Of a stretch of DNA of 64,000 nucleotides, positions 23,475-32,106 are shown piece after piece. This DNA comes from RGIG8368 sp045540275. Its GTDB lineage: Bacteria > Verrucomicrobiota > Kiritimatiellia > RFP12 > UBA1067. The stretch covers positions 1-64,000 of the forward strand of contig JAZQGX010000250.1 in NCBI GenBank assembly GCA_045540275.1, given 5' to 3'. The notes under the pieces are model-generated. The model saw only the letters and a program-made list of their open reading frames with translations, did no database searches and had not been told where the DNA came from. A program made the position numbers and the translations under genes. Position 1 is the stretch's first letter; every line of letters starts with the position of its first letter.

Positions 23475-25576
23475 ATACGAGAATCGGAAAATTCTTTTCG
23501 CTGATCCGTTCGCAGGCTGAACTCTGTCCGCCTCCGCTCACCATCGAGGGCACCGGCGGTTGCCGCACCTTTTTGCGCTACAAGCGCGGAGACGACACCT
23601 TTATTTTCGAGGATGGAGTCTGGAAGAATTCCGACAGCCACTCCCCGGTACTGATTGCGCGAAAGAGCGATTTCATCCCCGGTCGGCGGGGCCGAATTTT
23701 AACGGTGTCGACCGGTAACCACGCCACCGTGGCAATTCCGTTGCTCACCGGGCGAATGTGGTCCATTCCTGCCGTTCCTCCGTCAAAACGCGGAGAGGTG
23801 CTGGTTCATTCAATCGTTTGCGCCAACGTCATTTCCGGGTTGCTGGAAATCTCGCAGCGCGACGTCTCCGCCTCGCTGATTGCGGAAACCGATTTGTGGC
23901 TTCGCGAGGTGGGGTTGCCGATGGACGGCATGGTGATGGCCGAGCGCGACGACGGGACGGTCGAACATTTCCGTAAATTGGGACAAGAATGGCGCATTAA
24001 ACCGCTGGCTTGGACGCGCAGGGAAATAGAGATGGCGCTGGCGGCAAGCCGCACCTCGATAAACACCTCGCTGTCGTATTATCACAGCGCCAAAGGTGTC
24101 CACTTCCTCTCCTACGGCGATTTTCACCGGCTTGGCGCATTGGCAAAAACGGACTTCGCCGAATTTGTGCGTTGTCTGCGCGAGTGGGGCGCGCTCGGCG
24201 AGGGTGAGAAGGTGTCCAATGTGAGAATGCCAAAATTCCATGGGCACCATGAAATCGAATTTTTCGGCATGCGCCGGGGCATTGCCGAGGAGAAGGTGAT
24301 TCCCATGCTGGAGCAGCTGCTGGAGGATATCACGCTCAAACGGTGTGATGCCGAGTCGGCATACCGAATGTACGCTCGAATCGACCGTCTGTATCGTGAT
24401 AATCTGACTCGTCCGACTCTTGGCGATGATACTTCAGAGGATTTCATCGATACCCTCTACATGCATCTTACCGGCGAAATCTATTACACCCACAACGATC
24501 TGGGATCGCTCGCTTTTGATGACCGCCGTACCGCGCTGCCCGGCGCGACCTTCCACGACGGACGACCTGAATTCCATCCCGGATGCGACGAAAGAACGCG
24601 GGTGCTCATGCGTAATGTCGAACAAAGCCTGAGCAATGACGAGCTGATCGAATATGCCAATGTCTATGAAATACGGTCGCAGCATGACGATGAACAGCCT
24701 GCCGGTGTCAAGCTTGGTTCGGGGCAGACACGTGAAATCGTCTTCAAAACCAACCGCCGCGCTTTGACGCGCAGTTTTATTGAAAAACGGCTGGCCCAGG
24801 CCAAGCCCGGTTACGGTGCCTATCTTCTCGTCCGCGTCCAAGCCTTCAAGGAACTGGGGGTGAATTTCCCGGAATACCGGCTGCTGTCCCGTCTCTCTTC
24901 GTCCGCCGGCAGGAAGATCAGTTACTATCTTCGTACACGCTGTCCGGGAGAGCCGCTGGATGATTTGCCCAATACGATTTTCAAGCCGACCTCATCATCC
25001 GATCCCGAGGTCGCCGGTGAGGATCCGCGCGTTGCATTGAGTCTGGCCGCATTGCTGGGAGATGCCGCCGCGCAGAATATGACGTTGAAGAAATACATTC
25101 CCGATTCGGGGTGCCGGTTTGGTATCGGCAAGGAGATTTATGAGCTGGGCTTCAACACCGCCTGCCGGAGAATGATGCCGGTCTATGTGATGACCTGTTC
25201 TGCGCGCGGCAGTCTGGGGTGGCCGGATCTGGCGCGAAGTGAGGAGAATCTGAACAGTCTCTTTTCGTTTTATGCGTCCGCCTATGCCGGCACGCTGCAT
25301 AAATTCTGGCTCAAACATTCATGCGCGGTAAGTATCCAGACGATGGCAGATCAATTTATGAACGGGTTTGAGTTCAAGACCAGAGCCATGCATTGGTGCT
25401 ACATGTCGCGCAAGGAGCAATTCGATCATTTTAAGCCGCAGATTCCATCGTCATACGGATTTGCCGACAAGTGGGATTTTGCATTGTGGGCGCTTGACGC
25501 ATTGACCGCACGCATGGGTGAGTTTGCCGAAATTTTCATAGAGAAGGTGCGCGAGGCCGGTGCCTCGCACAAGTAA
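23471..25576 (+). CDS. Protein of unknown function, 701 residues
   Basis: I do not recognise this family. There is no signal peptide or clear membrane helix, so it is probably cytoplasmic. The N-terminal half is mixed alpha/beta. The C-terminal half holds dense conserved-looking blocks: REIVFKTNRRALTRSFIEKRL (about residues 417-437), RTRCPGEPLDD (about 487), a GDAAAQNM block (about 530), RFGIGKEIYELGF (about 548-560) and CSARGSLGWPD (about 575). The glycine-rich FGIGKE and the GDAAAQN motif could form a nucleotide site, but I cannot name a fold. Start ATG 23471 overlaps the kinase-fusion stop (ATGA) and has an excellent AAGGAGG 6 nt upstream, so it is strongly coupled to that enzyme. The LpxL-type acyltransferase follows 12 nt later. 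A link to envelope sugar or lipid chemistry is an inference. Confidence 0.8.
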   Translation: MNTRIGKFFSLIRSQAELCPPPLTIEGTGGCRTFLRYKRGDDTFIFEDGVWKNSDSHSPVLIARKSDFIPGRRGRILTVSTGNHATVAIPLLTGRMWSIPAVPPSKRGEVLVHSIVCANVISGLLEISQRDVSASLIAETDLWLREVGLPMDGMVMAERDDGTVEHFRKLGQEWRIKPLAWTRREIEMALAASRTSINTSLSYYHSAKGVHFLSYGDFHRLGALAKTDFAEFVRCLREWGALGEGEKVSNVRMPKFHGHHEIEFFGMRRGIAEEKVIPMLEQLLEDITLKRCDAESAYRMYARIDRLYRDNLTRPTLGDDTSEDFIDTLYMHLTGEIYYTHNDLGSLAFDDRRTALPGATFHDGRPEFHPGCDERTRVLMRNVEQSLSNDELIEYANVYEIRSQHDDEQPAGVKLGSGQTREIVFKTNRRALTRSFIEKRLAQAKPGYGAYLLVRVQAFKELGVNFPEYRLLSRLSSSAGRKISYYLRTRCPGEPLDDLPNTIFKPTSSSDPEVAGEDPRVALSLAALLGDAAAQNMTLKKYIPDSGCRFGIGKEIYELGFNTACRRMMPVYVMTCSARGSLGWPDLARSEENLNSLFSFYASAYAGTLHKFWLKHSCAVSIQTMADQFMNGFEFKTRAMHWCYMSRKEQFDHFKPQIPSSYGFADKWDFALWALDALTARMGEFAEIFIEKVREAGASHK

Positions 25577-25588
25577 CCGGGAGTGGAA

Positions 25589-26467
25589 ATGGATTATCTG
25601 GTCTATCTTTTCATGCGTTTTGCCTATGCGCTGTATGATTATGTCCCGTCTGAAAAAGCATACGGCATAGGTTCAGGCTTCGCCAAATTGGTGTATCCTC
25701 TTTTCCGGGCGCGGCGCTCGCTTGCAATCGGCAACATTATCAAGGCCGGTATCGCCGCCGGGCGCGACGAAGCCGATCGGATCGCCCGCTGCGCATTCGG
25801 ACATTTTGCGGGACATCTTTGTGAGGCGATAAAAATCGGAGATGCGCTGGCCGGTTCGAAGTGGGAGGATCACTTTGTCTATGACGGAAGTCCCGAGGTC
25901 TGGACGACTCTTACCCGGCAAACAGATCGTCCCGTGATGATAGTTTCCGGCCATCACGGGGTTTGGGAATCCGCCGTTCCTCTGATATCCAGTTTTCGCC
26001 CGATGATAGCGGTCGCGAGAAAGATGAACAATCCGTATGTCAACGAGTTGATGAAGAAGCGCCATTTCCGCGGAAACATCACCGTCATCAGCAAAGACAA
26101 GGGGTTTACCCCGGGCGTTATCCGGCAGTGGAAGGAAAGCAATGCGGCGATGACTCTACTCGCAGACCAGCATGCAGGCAGGCGCCATGGCATGAAGGTG
26201 GACTTTTTCGGCTATCCCGCAGGTACCCATACTTCCCCTGCAAGACTCTATGAGGCTGCAAGAGCTCCGATGCTGATAGGTTCGTTCGTGCGCGAAGCCG
26301 CATTCAAATACCGAATGGTCGCCATCGGGGATGTCTACGAACCGTTACTTTCCGGCGACCGGCAGGAAAACATCAAACGAATCCTGACCGAACTTAATGA
26401 GCGGATGGCCGAGGTGATCCGCAGATACCCTGAACAGTATCTCTGGGCTCATCGTCGATGGAGATGA
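25589..26467 (+). CDS. Lipid A biosynthesis acyltransferase (LpxL/HtrB family)
   Basis: Family members transfer acyl chains to lipid A or related glycolipids at the inner membrane. The 292-residue product has an N-terminal hydrophobic segment, a catalytic HX4E motif (GHHGVWE, H122 and E127), 'AVARKMNNPYVNELM', 'LLADQHAG' near residue 190 (the family's 'l.DQ..g' block) and 'VDFFGYPAGTHTSPARL'. Length is typical. I choose ATG 25589 because GGGAG at 25579-25583 overlaps the earlier in-frame GTG 25583 and is 5 nt before the ATG. It ends an operon with folB, the transferase-kinase fusion and the 701-residue protein. It faces the ABC-F gene tail to tail with a 6-nt gap. Whether it acts on lipid A or another lipid cannot be told. 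Confidence 0.85.
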   Translation: MDYLVYLFMRFAYALYDYVPSEKAYGIGSGFAKLVYPLFRARRSLAIGNIIKAGIAAGRDEADRIARCAFGHFAGHLCEAIKIGDALAGSKWEDHFVYDGSPEVWTTLTRQTDRPVMIVSGHHGVWESAVPLISSFRPMIAVARKMNNPYVNELMKKRHFRGNITVISKDKGFTPGVIRQWKESNAAMTLLADQHAGRRHGMKVDFFGYPAGTHTSPARLYEAARAPMLIGSFVREAAFKYRMVAIGDVYEPLLSGDRQENIKRILTELNERMAEVIRRYPEQYLWAHRRWR

Positions 26468-26473
26468 GTGCGG

Positions 26474-28468
26474 TCAGTCGATGGCATTGACCGCGTCCGA
26501 CTGCTCCTTTTGCAGCCGTTCAAGCTCTTCGGCGTCGCGCGCCCACTCTTCGCTGAATGCATCCAGTTGGTCCTGCACCACTTTGAGCCGTTTGTTCAAT
26601 GTTCCGAAATCGGTATCGGGCTTGGGATTGAACAGCTGCTCGGAAATTTCCTCAAGCTCTTTTTCCCGTGCGGCGATGTCGGCCTCCTCTTTGGCGACCT
26701 TTTCGCGCAACGCTCTGATTCGGGGTGCCAGTTTTTCCCGTGCCAGAGCCCTTGCCCGGCGAAGATCTTTTCCGGTCTGCCGAGTCTGGGTCTTTCCTCC
26801 GTTCTGCTCAACGGTCGCGGATGGTTCAACCATGTGAGAACCGTCCCCGAGGCCGCCGGTTTTCTCAAGATAGTATTCGTAGCCGCCCGGGAACCGCCGA
26901 ACTCCGGCGGGAGTGATTTCAATGATGCCGTCGGCGGTGTTGCGCACAAAATCAATATCGTGGCTGACGAGACACACGGTGCCGTTGTACTGCCTGAGGG
27001 CATTTTCAAGGGTCTGGCGTCCCTCCATGTCCAGGTGCGTCGTCGGTTCGTCCAGCAGCATCAGGTTTGGCGCTTCCAAGAAAAGACGCAAAAAGGCCAA
27101 TCGGATCTTTTCACCGCCGCTGAGCACGCCGGACGGTTTTGAAATGTCATCCGCAGAGAAGCCGAATGCGCCCAGTTTGGAGCGTAGATCCTTTTCGGTA
27201 GTGCCGGCCGGGGCTTTGCGTTTTGCACATTCAAAGACCGATGCGTCGGGAGGGATGGTTTCGGAAAATTCCTGCGAGAGGTATCCGATCTTGACCTGAT
27301 GGCCAAGTGTGCACCGGCCCTCGGTCGGGACTTTGGTGCCTGCCATCATCCGGAGCAGCGTGGTCTTCCCCATGCCGTTGAAACCGATGATTGCGATTTT
27401 TTCGCCGCGCGTTATCGACAGATTGACATCCTGAAGAACATTACGTCTGCCGTCGTATGAAAACGCGAGATTTTCCATTCTTGCCACCTCGACGCCGGCG
27501 TGAGGCGCGGACGGAAGACGGAGGAAGCCTGCGGCTCGGGAGCGCTTCGGCAGCACCACCGCCTCTTCACGAATTTTCTCGATCATCTTTATGCGGCTTT
27601 GCGCCTGTGCCGCTTTTGTGGCCTGCGCTCTGAATTCGTCGACAAAACGCTGCAATTGCTCGATGCGGCGATCTTGATTCTGTTTGGCGGCTAGCAGATT
27701 GCGGTAGCGGATTTCCCGTTCGCGCAGATAGAAGGCGAGGTCTCCGTTGTATCGGGTCGCGGTCTGGGCATCGACTTCGACGGTTACCGAAGTCAACGTG
27801 CGAAGCAGGTAGCGGTCGTGGGAGATCAAGACCAACGTTCCATCGTAGGTTTTCAAAAAACGCTGCAGCCAGAGAATGGCGGGCAGATCGAGATAGTTCG
27901 ACGGTTCGTCCAGCAAGAGCAGATCCGGCTTGGCGGCGAGCACTCTTGACAGTTCCGCACGCATCTGCCATCCTCCGCTGAAACTGGAGAACGGCCGGTT
28001 GAAATCGCAAGTGGGAAACCCGAGCCCCCCCAGCGACACCTTGACGCGGGCTTCAAGATCGTATGCGCCCAAATGTTCAAATTCGGTCTGCAAGTCGCCT
28101 AATTCGCGAAGGAGACGGGCTCTTACGCGGTCATCCGTCTCCGATGACAATTCATGCTCCAGCTGGTGAATGCGTTTTTCGATTTCCGCCAGTCCCGCCA
28201 CCCCGCGCATGGCATACTCCAAAAGAGTTTCCTCTGGAGTGAGCGGTTTGAGGTGCTGACGAACATGGCCAATGCGTGGATTTTCTTCAATGATGACCTG
28301 TCCGGTCTCCGGTTCGGTATCGCGGAGAATCATTTTGAAGATTGTGGATTTGCCCGAGCCGTTAGGACCGACAATGCCTACGCGCTCTCCCTTGCTGATT
28401 TTAAAATTGACGTGCTCCAGAACGATTTGCGTTCCGTAGCGCATTCCCACATCTCGAAATTCAATCAT
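26474..28468 (-). CDS. ABC-F family ATPase (translation factor type)
   Basis: A 664-residue soluble protein with two ABC ATPase domains and no membrane part. The first has GPNGSGKST, SFSGGWQMR and LLLLDEPSNYLD; the second has GFNGMGKTT, LSGGEKIRLA and LMLLDEPTTHLD. The interdomain linker (about residues 240-310) is rich in Arg/Gln/Lys, as in ABC-F proteins that enter the ribosomal E site. A C-terminal charged coiled coil (about residues 570-660) resembles the Uup/YdiF type. ABC-F proteins help stalled ribosomes or protect against ribosome-targeting antibiotics; the subclass cannot be set here. The start ATG overlaps the murC-murB stop by 4 nt. It is the last gene of a long minus-strand operon. 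Confidence 0.9.
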   Translation of the reverse strand: MIEFRDVGMRYGTQIVLEHVNFKISKGERVGIVGPNGSGKSTIFKMILRDTEPETGQVIIEENPRIGHVRQHLKPLTPEETLLEYAMRGVAGLAEIEKRIHQLEHELSSETDDRVRARLLRELGDLQTEFEHLGAYDLEARVKVSLGGLGFPTCDFNRPFSSFSGGWQMRAELSRVLAAKPDLLLLDEPSNYLDLPAILWLQRFLKTYDGTLVLISHDRYLLRTLTSVTVEVDAQTATRYNGDLAFYLREREIRYRNLLAAKQNQDRRIEQLQRFVDEFRAQATKAAQAQSRIKMIEKIREEAVVLPKRSRAAGFLRLPSAPHAGVEVARMENLAFSYDGRRNVLQDVNLSITRGEKIAIIGFNGMGKTTLLRMMAGTKVPTEGRCTLGHQVKIGYLSQEFSETIPPDASVFECAKRKAPAGTTEKDLRSKLGAFGFSADDISKPSGVLSGGEKIRLAFLRLFLEAPNLMLLDEPTTHLDMEGRQTLENALRQYNGTVCLVSHDIDFVRNTADGIIEITPAGVRRFPGGYEYYLEKTGGLGDGSHMVEPSATVEQNGGKTQTRQTGKDLRRARALAREKLAPRIRALREKVAKEEADIAAREKELEEISEQLFNPKPDTDFGTLNKRLKVVQDQLDAFSEEWARDAEELERLQKEQSDAVNAID

Positions 28469-30804
28469 GACTGCTCCTTGCCATGCAGCGTAAGTCCGCG
28501 TATTTCAGGTTCAAGCCTAATTCCGGAGGCTTCAAACGCTTTTGTCCTGAGGATTTGAACCAAGGCCAGTACATCGCTTGCGGCGGCGTTTTCCCTGGTA
28601 ACGATGATATTGGCGTGAAAATCGCTCACTTCCGCCAGACCGACACGGTATCCTTTACATCCGGCCGCCTCGAGGATTTTCCCCGCACTCCCCTGTTCTG
28701 GATTTTTGAAAACGGATCCTTCGCATCTCAAGCCTTGCAGCGGTAGGCGTCTGGAGCGGATGGAGCGGCGCGCTTCTTCGATCTCGTTCCGGTCGCACGG
28801 AACCAGTTGCATTTTGCATGAAATAGCAATTCTCCGGTGCCGTCCGTCCTGCAACAATGAGCAGCGGCGATAAGCGAATCCGCATTGCGCCGCCGGCCAG
28901 CTTTTGATTTCGCCGTTGCTTTCAAGGCAGGTGATCTCAGAGACCACCTGGCCGATGGACGCGTCAAATGCTCCTGCGTTCATCGCAAGAAGGCCGCCGA
29001 CGGTGCCTGGGATTGAGTCCAGTTTCTCGATTCCGGAGAGACCGTTGGCGGTGCAGTATTCCAGCAGTGCGCCGCCGGTAATGTGAGTCGGCACCTCGAT
29101 GGTTCGTTCGTCGATTCTTTTTATTTCTCCCCAGCGACTTCGGGCCAGGTCGAGCACGATTCCGTTCAATCCGGTATCGGGCACCCAGGTGTTTGCCCCC
29201 AGTCCGATCAGATGCAGGTCGATTCCATTTCTGCCGGCAAACAAGACGGTTTTGCGCAACGCCTCCACGCTTTCAACCGTAACCAGCGCCTCCGCGCTGC
29301 CTCCGCATTTGAAAAAGTTCAAATTTCGCATTGGCGCTTCAAAGCGTATCGACAATTGCGCTTCGCGCTCCAGTTCGGAAAAATCCGTTCTTTGATCTTT
29401 GTTGCGCGTTGCAAGCTCTCCCAGTTCAATCACATCTCCCGCGCCCGCCAGCATCAGCAGATCACCGTCCCGCAGCGTCCTCTGCAGATATTTTCGCACC
29501 TCTTCTTTACTTTGAGCAAGCAATACGCGCTGCGTTTTATCGTGCATTCGGAAACTGCGGTACAGATCGGCGCTGGTTCCGCCGGGAATCAACGGTTCGG
29601 AAGCGGCGTAAACCGGGAGAAGGATCGTTTCGCACGATCCTAAGAGGGCTTTGGGAAATTCTTCGAGAAACGCTTTGGTGCGCGAATAACGGTGAGGCTG
29701 AAAGACGGTGATCAAACGGTTAGGCTTCAATGCCAGAGCCATTTTCTGCATGGCTTTCAGTTCCTCGGGATGATGGGCATAGTCGGTTATCACATCGACT
29801 CTGTGCCATTGTCCGAGATGCTGGAAGCGCCGGTCGGGAAGTTGCGAACAGGATTCTTTGAGTTTTTCAAAAACGCGCAGCGGTTCGCACCCCAGTAGAA
29901 TTGCCCCGGCGGAAGCGGCGAGTGCATTTGAAATATTGTGTATTCCGGTGTAAGGTAGCGAGACAGACGGAAATGTCCTGCCGCGGAAGACGGGGATAAA
30001 AGAACATCCCCGACTGCCCATGACGATTTCACGCGCAGTTATATCTGCATGATTGTCCAGGGCAAAGGTAAGTTTTTCCACTGCGGCGTCCGCAGCGGCA
30101 CGCATCGCACGGGGAGAATCGGCGCACACGGCAACGCCGCGCCGGGTTTGGGAAACTACACGCTTAAAGCATTCGATCAACTCGTTTTCATCGCTGAAGT
30201 GATCGACATGGTCGAGGTCGACGGCGTTTATAACGGTAACTTCAGGGTGGTACAGCGCAAGTGTCCCGTCGCTTTCGTCGCTCTCGGCGACCAGCATCGT
30301 CTCCCGTCCGGGTATTTGGGCGCAGCCGCTGACCGCGCCCAGTCGATCCGTTTTCCCTCCGATGCACCAAGCGGGATTCATCCCCAGGTTTTCAAGCAGC
30401 GATGCGGTAAAGCATGAAGTGGTGGTTTTGCCGTGCGAGCCGCAGATCGCCACTCCGCGCATGGAGGACATCAATTGCGCCAAAACCTCTCCCCGGGAAA
30501 GAATTGGTATCCCGGCGCGGATGGCGGCCTGCCGCTCTGGGGAGTCGGATTGGACCGCGGGGGTCGCAACCAGAATCTCAAGCCGAGGCGAAATGTGTTT
30601 TTCGCTGTGTCCCTTGAATAATTCAATGCCGTTGACTCGAAGCCATCCCGCACGCTCGCCGTCCGGATTGGAATCACAACCCGAAACCCGCCAATTGCAC
30701 AAAGACAGCAGTTTCGCCAATCCGGCCATCCCCACTCCGCAAATGCCCGCGAAGTGGATTGCTCTGCCGTCTCCGTTAAACCAATTGATTGGATGATTAG
30801 TCAT
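28465..30804 (-). CDS. murC-murB: MurC-MurB fusion: UDP-MurNAc L-alanine ligase and UDP-MurNAc dehydrogenase
   Basis: The 779-residue protein carries two successive peptidoglycan enzymes in one chain. Residues 1 to about 460 are MurC: FAGICGVGMAGLA, the ATP loop CGSHGKTTT, VAESDESDGT, DLDHVDHF, DYAHHPEE and QPHRYSR. Residues from about 475 are MurB, the FAD enzyme that reduces enolpyruvyl-UDP-GlcNAc: GLGANTWV, SIPGTVGG, the AYRRC segment, the catalytic Ser in GSVFKNP and LEPEIRG at the end. The latter half corresponds to the type II form. The order in the pathway is MurB then MurC, so the fusion channels two consecutive steps. It overlaps the ABC-F gene by 4 nt and starts 1 nt after the hexokinase stop. 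murD lies far away at 992-2332. Fused murCB has been reported from several bacteria. Confidence 0.95.
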   Translation of the reverse strand: MTNHPINWFNGDGRAIHFAGICGVGMAGLAKLLSLCNWRVSGCDSNPDGERAGWLRVNGIELFKGHSEKHISPRLEILVATPAVQSDSPERQAAIRAGIPILSRGEVLAQLMSSMRGVAICGSHGKTTTSCFTASLLENLGMNPAWCIGGKTDRLGAVSGCAQIPGRETMLVAESDESDGTLALYHPEVTVINAVDLDHVDHFSDENELIECFKRVVSQTRRGVAVCADSPRAMRAAADAAVEKLTFALDNHADITAREIVMGSRGCSFIPVFRGRTFPSVSLPYTGIHNISNALAASAGAILLGCEPLRVFEKLKESCSQLPDRRFQHLGQWHRVDVITDYAHHPEELKAMQKMALALKPNRLITVFQPHRYSRTKAFLEEFPKALLGSCETILLPVYAASEPLIPGGTSADLYRSFRMHDKTQRVLLAQSKEEVRKYLQRTLRDGDLLMLAGAGDVIELGELATRNKDQRTDFSELEREAQLSIRFEAPMRNLNFFKCGGSAEALVTVESVEALRKTVLFAGRNGIDLHLIGLGANTWVPDTGLNGIVLDLARSRWGEIKRIDERTIEVPTHITGGALLEYCTANGLSGIEKLDSIPGTVGGLLAMNAGAFDASIGQVVSEITCLESNGEIKSWPAAQCGFAYRRCSLLQDGRHRRIAISCKMQLVPCDRNEIEEARRSIRSRRLPLQGLRCEGSVFKNPEQGSAGKILEAAGCKGYRVGLAEVSDFHANIIVTRENAAASDVLALVQILRTKAFEASGIRLEPEIRGLTLHGKEQS

Positions 30805-30805
30805 G

Positions 30806-32089
30806 TCACACCAAACCGGCGACAGCTGAACCGATGATGGGGCTGTCGTCTACTTTGATGATCTCGTAATGGATGCCTCTGGGCGTGAGCAGGGCGTCCA
30901 GCTCTTTTATGACCGTTCCGCGGAAGTTTCCGGTTCTGGTGAGATAGAATGTCGAGCCGTCGGCATTGACGCAGACGGGGTGGGCGGCATCCTGGCCACA
31001 CCCAGTCTTAATGATGGCGGCGGCGATGTTGACCGCACTCAGCACCGCCGAGCGCTCGTATACCGGAGCGCAAAGTTCGCAGACGGTTTTCGCATCTTCA
31101 ACGGCGATGGCGTTAAGCGGATTGCCTTCGCCGGGGCAACCTGCGCAGAAGTCATCCAAGTCCTTGTTCTCCAACTCTGCAATGGCATTAATGACCTGTG
31201 TCGATTTTTCGGAGAACAACCCCTCGGTGGCGGCGGTTTTGAGAATGAATTTCCCGATTTTCCCCAGATAGGCGCCGGCGATCATTTTTTCTAGGAAGAA
31301 GGTTCCGGGGTCGTCGGTTTCGCGATCGAGCATCACATCGAAATCGGAACGCTTGAGACCGCGGAATGCACCGGACTCGATATTGATGGCCATGCCTGCG
31401 TCGGGGTCGAGATCGTTACGTTTGAGAATATTGATGTTCTTTTCGGCATAAGACGTATTTGTGCCGGTGCCGAGGATGAATCCCACATAGGCGGAATATC
31501 CTTTGGCAATTCCCATGCATTTGCCGGCAAGCAGGGTGGTTACGGTGTCGTTAAGAATAACCACCCGCTTGTTGATGCCGCGTTTCAACAGGCTGTTCTT
31601 AAGACCGGTGCCCAGAAGCTTGCCGACGACCGAAGGAGCCTGTATCTGTTTGCTCCAGCGGATGAGGCGGGCATCGCAATCAGGCAATATTTCGGCAGGG
31701 TAGGAGAAGCAAAAACCAACAGTATCGGAGCGGTCTGCGATGGGGGCGACAAGGTCGGCGAGGGTGTCGAAAAAATCGGTGTCGCTGATTTCTTCCTTGG
31801 TTCCCGGCATCGGGCGTTTGACATAATCCGAAATCACGGGAGTGCCGTCTTTTTTGATGCAGACCGTTGCCGCGCGCAGATTGGTTCCCCCGGCGTCGAG
31901 AATGATTACCGGTTTTTCGGTGGGAATCGGTCTTTCCGTATTGATGAAGGAGGGTATCATCATCAAAGATGATTTCTCTCCCTTCAATCCCGCTTCCATT
32001 TCGTTTAAAAAAGAACTGAGCAGCTCTTCGCGGTTGAACGAGTCAATGTCAAATCCGTGTTTTTCAAGGAATTGCCGGGGTGTGGCCAT
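30806..32089 (-). CDS. Hexokinase (eukaryote-type family)
   Basis: This 427-residue kinase belongs to the hexokinase type found in eukaryotes and some Bacteroidetes and PVC bacteria, not the ROK or Glk types. Evidence is the phosphate-1 motif VIILDAGGTNLRAATV near residue 65, GFCFSYPAEI, the catalytic-base segment ILNDTVTTLLAG near residue 180, the GFILGTGTNTSY loop and the C-terminal DGSTFYLTRTGNF. It would phosphorylate glucose or another hexose with ATP. I prefer the second ATG (32089): the GAAAGAG ribosome site directly abuts the first ATG (32098) but is 9 nt from the second. In the operon it sits downstream of glycogen phosphorylase, fitting glycogen and free-glucose use. Its stop is 1 nt from the murC-murB start. 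Confidence 0.85.
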   Translation of the reverse strand: MATPRQFLEKHGFDIDSFNREELLSSFLNEMEAGLKGEKSSLMMIPSFINTERPIPTEKPVIILDAGGTNLRAATVCIKKDGTPVISDYVKRPMPGTKEEISDTDFFDTLADLVAPIADRSDTVGFCFSYPAEILPDCDARLIRWSKQIQAPSVVGKLLGTGLKNSLLKRGINKRVVILNDTVTTLLAGKCMGIAKGYSAYVGFILGTGTNTSYAEKNINILKRNDLDPDAGMAINIESGAFRGLKRSDFDVMLDRETDDPGTFFLEKMIAGAYLGKIGKFILKTAATEGLFSEKSTQVINAIAELENKDLDDFCAGCPGEGNPLNAIAVEDAKTVCELCAPVYERSAVLSAVNIAAAIIKTGCGQDAAHPVCVNADGSTFYLTRTGNFRGTVIKELDALLTPRGIHYEIIKVDDSPIIGSAVAGLV

Positions 32090-32106
32090 AGTGTGCATCT
32101 CTTTCG

